NCBI GenBank assembly: GCA_964490745.1
Contig: CAZBDT010000129.1
Location: 1-6,658, forward strand
Source: Litorimonas sp964490745
Lineage (GTDB): Bacteria > Pseudomonadota > Alphaproteobacteria > Caulobacterales > Maricaulaceae
DNA length: 6,658 bases
Reading direction: 5' to 3'
Below, piece by piece: positions 5,331-6,658 of this stretch; positions within the stretch are counted from its first letter, which is position 1; each line of letters starts with the position of its first letter. The notes below the pieces were generated by a model that was given only the letters and a program-made list of their open reading frames with translations, searched no databases and had not been told where the DNA came from. The translations under genes and the position numbers were made by a program.

Positions 5331-5960
5331 ATGGCTAATAAACTCACATTTAAATTAGCGGCAGTCGTAATTGCTGTTACAACAATATCGTTTTCTGGCA
5401 CGGCTAACGCACATGACAATGGATATTACCATCAACATCAAAACAGTAACTCCGGTAGCCAACTCCTCGGTGCTGTTATTGGCGGCGTTGCCGGTGCTGC
5501 GCTGGGCGACCGGATTGCCCCCCGCGGGCAAAGTGATGAATTCGGAATTGCAGGTGGTTTGATTGGCGGAACATTAGGCGCGACCTTGGCGGGGAGTGGA
5601 AATTCCGGTCGTCGTGGATATAGCCAAGGCTATTACTACCCGCAAAATGGATATTATAATACGGGTTACAGCCATAGCGGATATTATCAGCAGCCTGTCC
5701 ATGGATACCAAAATTACGGCTACCGAACGACCTATCCGCGCCGGACCTTTACGACGACCACGCGCTATTACGGAACACCCTATTACGGCTATTCAGGCTT
5801 TAATAATTTTTACCGCGCACCCCGCACGGGTCTAACTATCAACATTGGAAATGGCGGATTTTATAATCGCGGCAGATTTAATAATAGGCGTTTTCACAAT
5901 CGCCGTTTCCATAATCGACGCGTTCACAATAGACGCTTTAGACATCATCGTCGTCACTAA
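5331..5960 (+). CDS. Exported glycine-zipper protein with Tyr-rich region and basic pentapeptide tail
   Basis: 209 residues. The signal peptide MANKLTFKLAAVVIAVTT... is probably cut after TANA at 27, again with no lipobox and here no cysteine at all. A His/Asn-rich start leads into one glycine-zipper module at about 46-89 (GAVIGGVAGAALGDRIAPRG, then GGLIGGTLGATLAG), clearly related to those of the two upstream genes. Residues 95-160 are dominated by Tyr and Gly with scattered Arg and Thr. The tail (178-209) is strongly basic, with four NRRFH-like pentapeptides and a run of His and Arg. It resembles the 227-residue protein in order of parts (signal, zipper, Tyr-rich stretch, basic tail) but lacks the charged helices. 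Binding of the tail to an anionic envelope polymer, nucleic acid or metal is speculation. It has its own leader and a shared bidirectional terminator. Confidence 0.9.
   Translation: MANKLTFKLAAVVIAVTTISFSGTANAHDNGYYHQHQNSNSGSQLLGAVIGGVAGAALGDRIAPRGQSDEFGIAGGLIGGTLGATLAGSGNSGRRGYSQGYYYPQNGYYNTGYSHSGYYQQPVHGYQNYGYRTTYPRRTFTTTTRYYGTPYYGYSGFNNFYRAPRTGLTINIGNGGFYNRGRFNNRRFHNRRFHNRRVHNRRFRHHRRH
5883..5942 (+). repeat. Four tandem 15-bp units coding NRRFH
   Basis: Residues 185-204 of the 209-residue protein read NRRFH, NRRFH, NRRVH, NRRFR. Arg codons vary (AGG, CGT, CGC, CGA, AGA), so the peptide is better conserved than the DNA, which hints at selection for a basic, aromatic tail. Confidence 0.9.
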
Positions 5961-5970
5961 GATTTAAATC

Positions 5971-5998
5971 AAAACCCCGTTCTATGTGGCGGGGTTTT
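5971..5998. terminator. Bidirectional intrinsic terminator between convergent genes
   Basis: AAAACCCC (5971-5978) pairs with GGGGTTTT (5991-5998), extended by one G-C pair around the loop. T-rich sequence follows in both directions, so it can serve the plus-strand zipper gene (stop at 5960) and the minus-strand methyltransferase gene (stop at 6001). Confidence 0.9.
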
Positions 5999-6000
5999 CT

Positions 6001-6658
6001 TTATTTGCGGATCGCATGTAAAAGATATTCCGTATTCCCTGACCCACCTTTTATCGGTGATGGGCAAGTCTCCAGAACCGTCCAGCCTTGCTCTCGCACC
6101 CAATGGCGGACAGTGTCTAAGGCGCGCAGACCCAGTTCTTCGGATTTAACCAATCCACCGCGTCCAATATTGACTTTACCGACTTCGAATTGCGGTTTGA
6201 CCAAAGTGATGAGCTGCGCCTTTGACGCGGCCAACCGTAAGGGGTTTTCCAGAACCTTCATCGCAGAAATAAAACTCGCATCACACACAATCAGCTCTGG
6301 TGCGGGCGACAGAATTTTGGGAGATAGGGTGCGGGCATCTTGCCCCTCCATAGAGATTATTTTCGACTCGCTTTGCAAGTCGCGATGGAGCTGCCCATGC
6401 CCGACATCCACGGCATAGACCTTTGACGCGCCGTGATGGACAAGGACTTGCGAGAATCCGCCCGTAGACGCCCCAACATCCAGACAGGTCAATCCAGTGG
6501 GATCGACATTAAAAACCGAGAGCGCATGGTCGAGCTTTACACCGCCGCGCGACACCCAAGGATGCTCGCGCACCGCCTGCACATTTGCGCCCTCCGCAAT
6601 TTTCTCAGATGGCTTTTTAATGACCTTCCCATCAATAGACACCAAGCCAGCCTTAATC
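6001..6658 (-). CDS. tlyA: TlyA-type rRNA (cytidine-2'-O)-methyltransferase, N-terminus cut by the right edge
   Basis: About 218 C-terminal residues are visible. The family uses S-adenosylmethionine to methylate ribose of cytidines in 16S and/or 23S rRNA, acting in the cytoplasm on ribosomes; members are often mislabelled hemolysins. Seen, reading from the edge: the end of an S4 RNA-binding domain (IKAGLVSIDGKVIKKPSEKI), the HPWVSRGGVKLDHAL motif, the cofactor loop CLDVGASTGGFSQVL, VYAVDVGHGQLH, the acidic VCDASFIS motif, LVKPQFEVGK, and the closing SPIKGGSGNTEYLLHA. The family's Lys-Asp-Lys catalytic residues are all in place. A TTG at 6645 could be taken for a start, but the frame stays open to 6658 and matches the family before it, so the true start lies outside the window, about 20-30 residues further. 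It is convergent with the last zipper gene. Confidence 0.96.
   Translation of the reverse strand, partial: IKAGLVSIDGKVIKKPSEKIAEGANVQAVREHPWVSRGGVKLDHALSVFNVDPTGLTCLDVGASTGGFSQVLVHHGASKVYAVDVGHGQLHRDLQSESKIISMEGQDARTLSPKILSPAPELIVCDASFISAMKVLENPLRLAASKAQLITLVKPQFEVGKVNIGRGGLVKSEELGLRALDTVRHWVREQGWTVLETCPSPIKGGSGNTEYLLHAIRK

Overview
The window looks like chromosomal DNA from an alphaproteobacterium of moderate GC content. A marine Hyphomonadaceae/Maricaulales-type lineage is my tentative guess, from the gene types and protein style rather than any marker. Six genes are well supported, and a seventh reading frame may run off the left edge. I see no tRNA, rRNA, CRISPR array, insertion sequence or phage gene.

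Left part (1-2231). A minus-strand open frame runs off the left edge. Divergent from it are two plus-strand genes: an unrecognised three-segment membrane protein (137-1072), visibly more AT-rich than its neighbours, and a membrane-anchored alpha/beta hydrolase of the hormone-sensitive-lipase (HSL) family (1098-2231) with a complete catalytic triad.

Centre (2365-5960). Three consecutive plus-strand genes encode exported glycine-zipper proteins of 227, 558 and 209 residues. Each has its own Shine-Dalgarno site and Sec signal peptide, none has a lipobox, and each is followed by an intrinsic terminator, so each can be a separate transcript. They share a zipper core fused to very different low-complexity or repeated parts: a Tyr/Asn/Arg-rich stretch plus charged helices; a duplicated zipper plus seven 31-residue repeats with paired cysteines; and a Tyr-rich stretch plus a basic pentapeptide tail. 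They look like a locally duplicated and diverged set of cell-envelope proteins.

The spacers after the first two zipper genes both hold a C6 tract, then a C-rich-loop hairpin, then an intrinsic terminator. This may be a small RNA or structured 3' UTR family, and it is the least expected signal here. A 25-bp tandem duplication also spans the stop codon of the 558-residue gene.

Right part (6001-6658). A convergent minus-strand tlyA-type rRNA methyltransferase runs off the right edge and shares a bidirectional terminator with the last zipper gene. It is a housekeeping gene and anchors this as ordinary chromosome.
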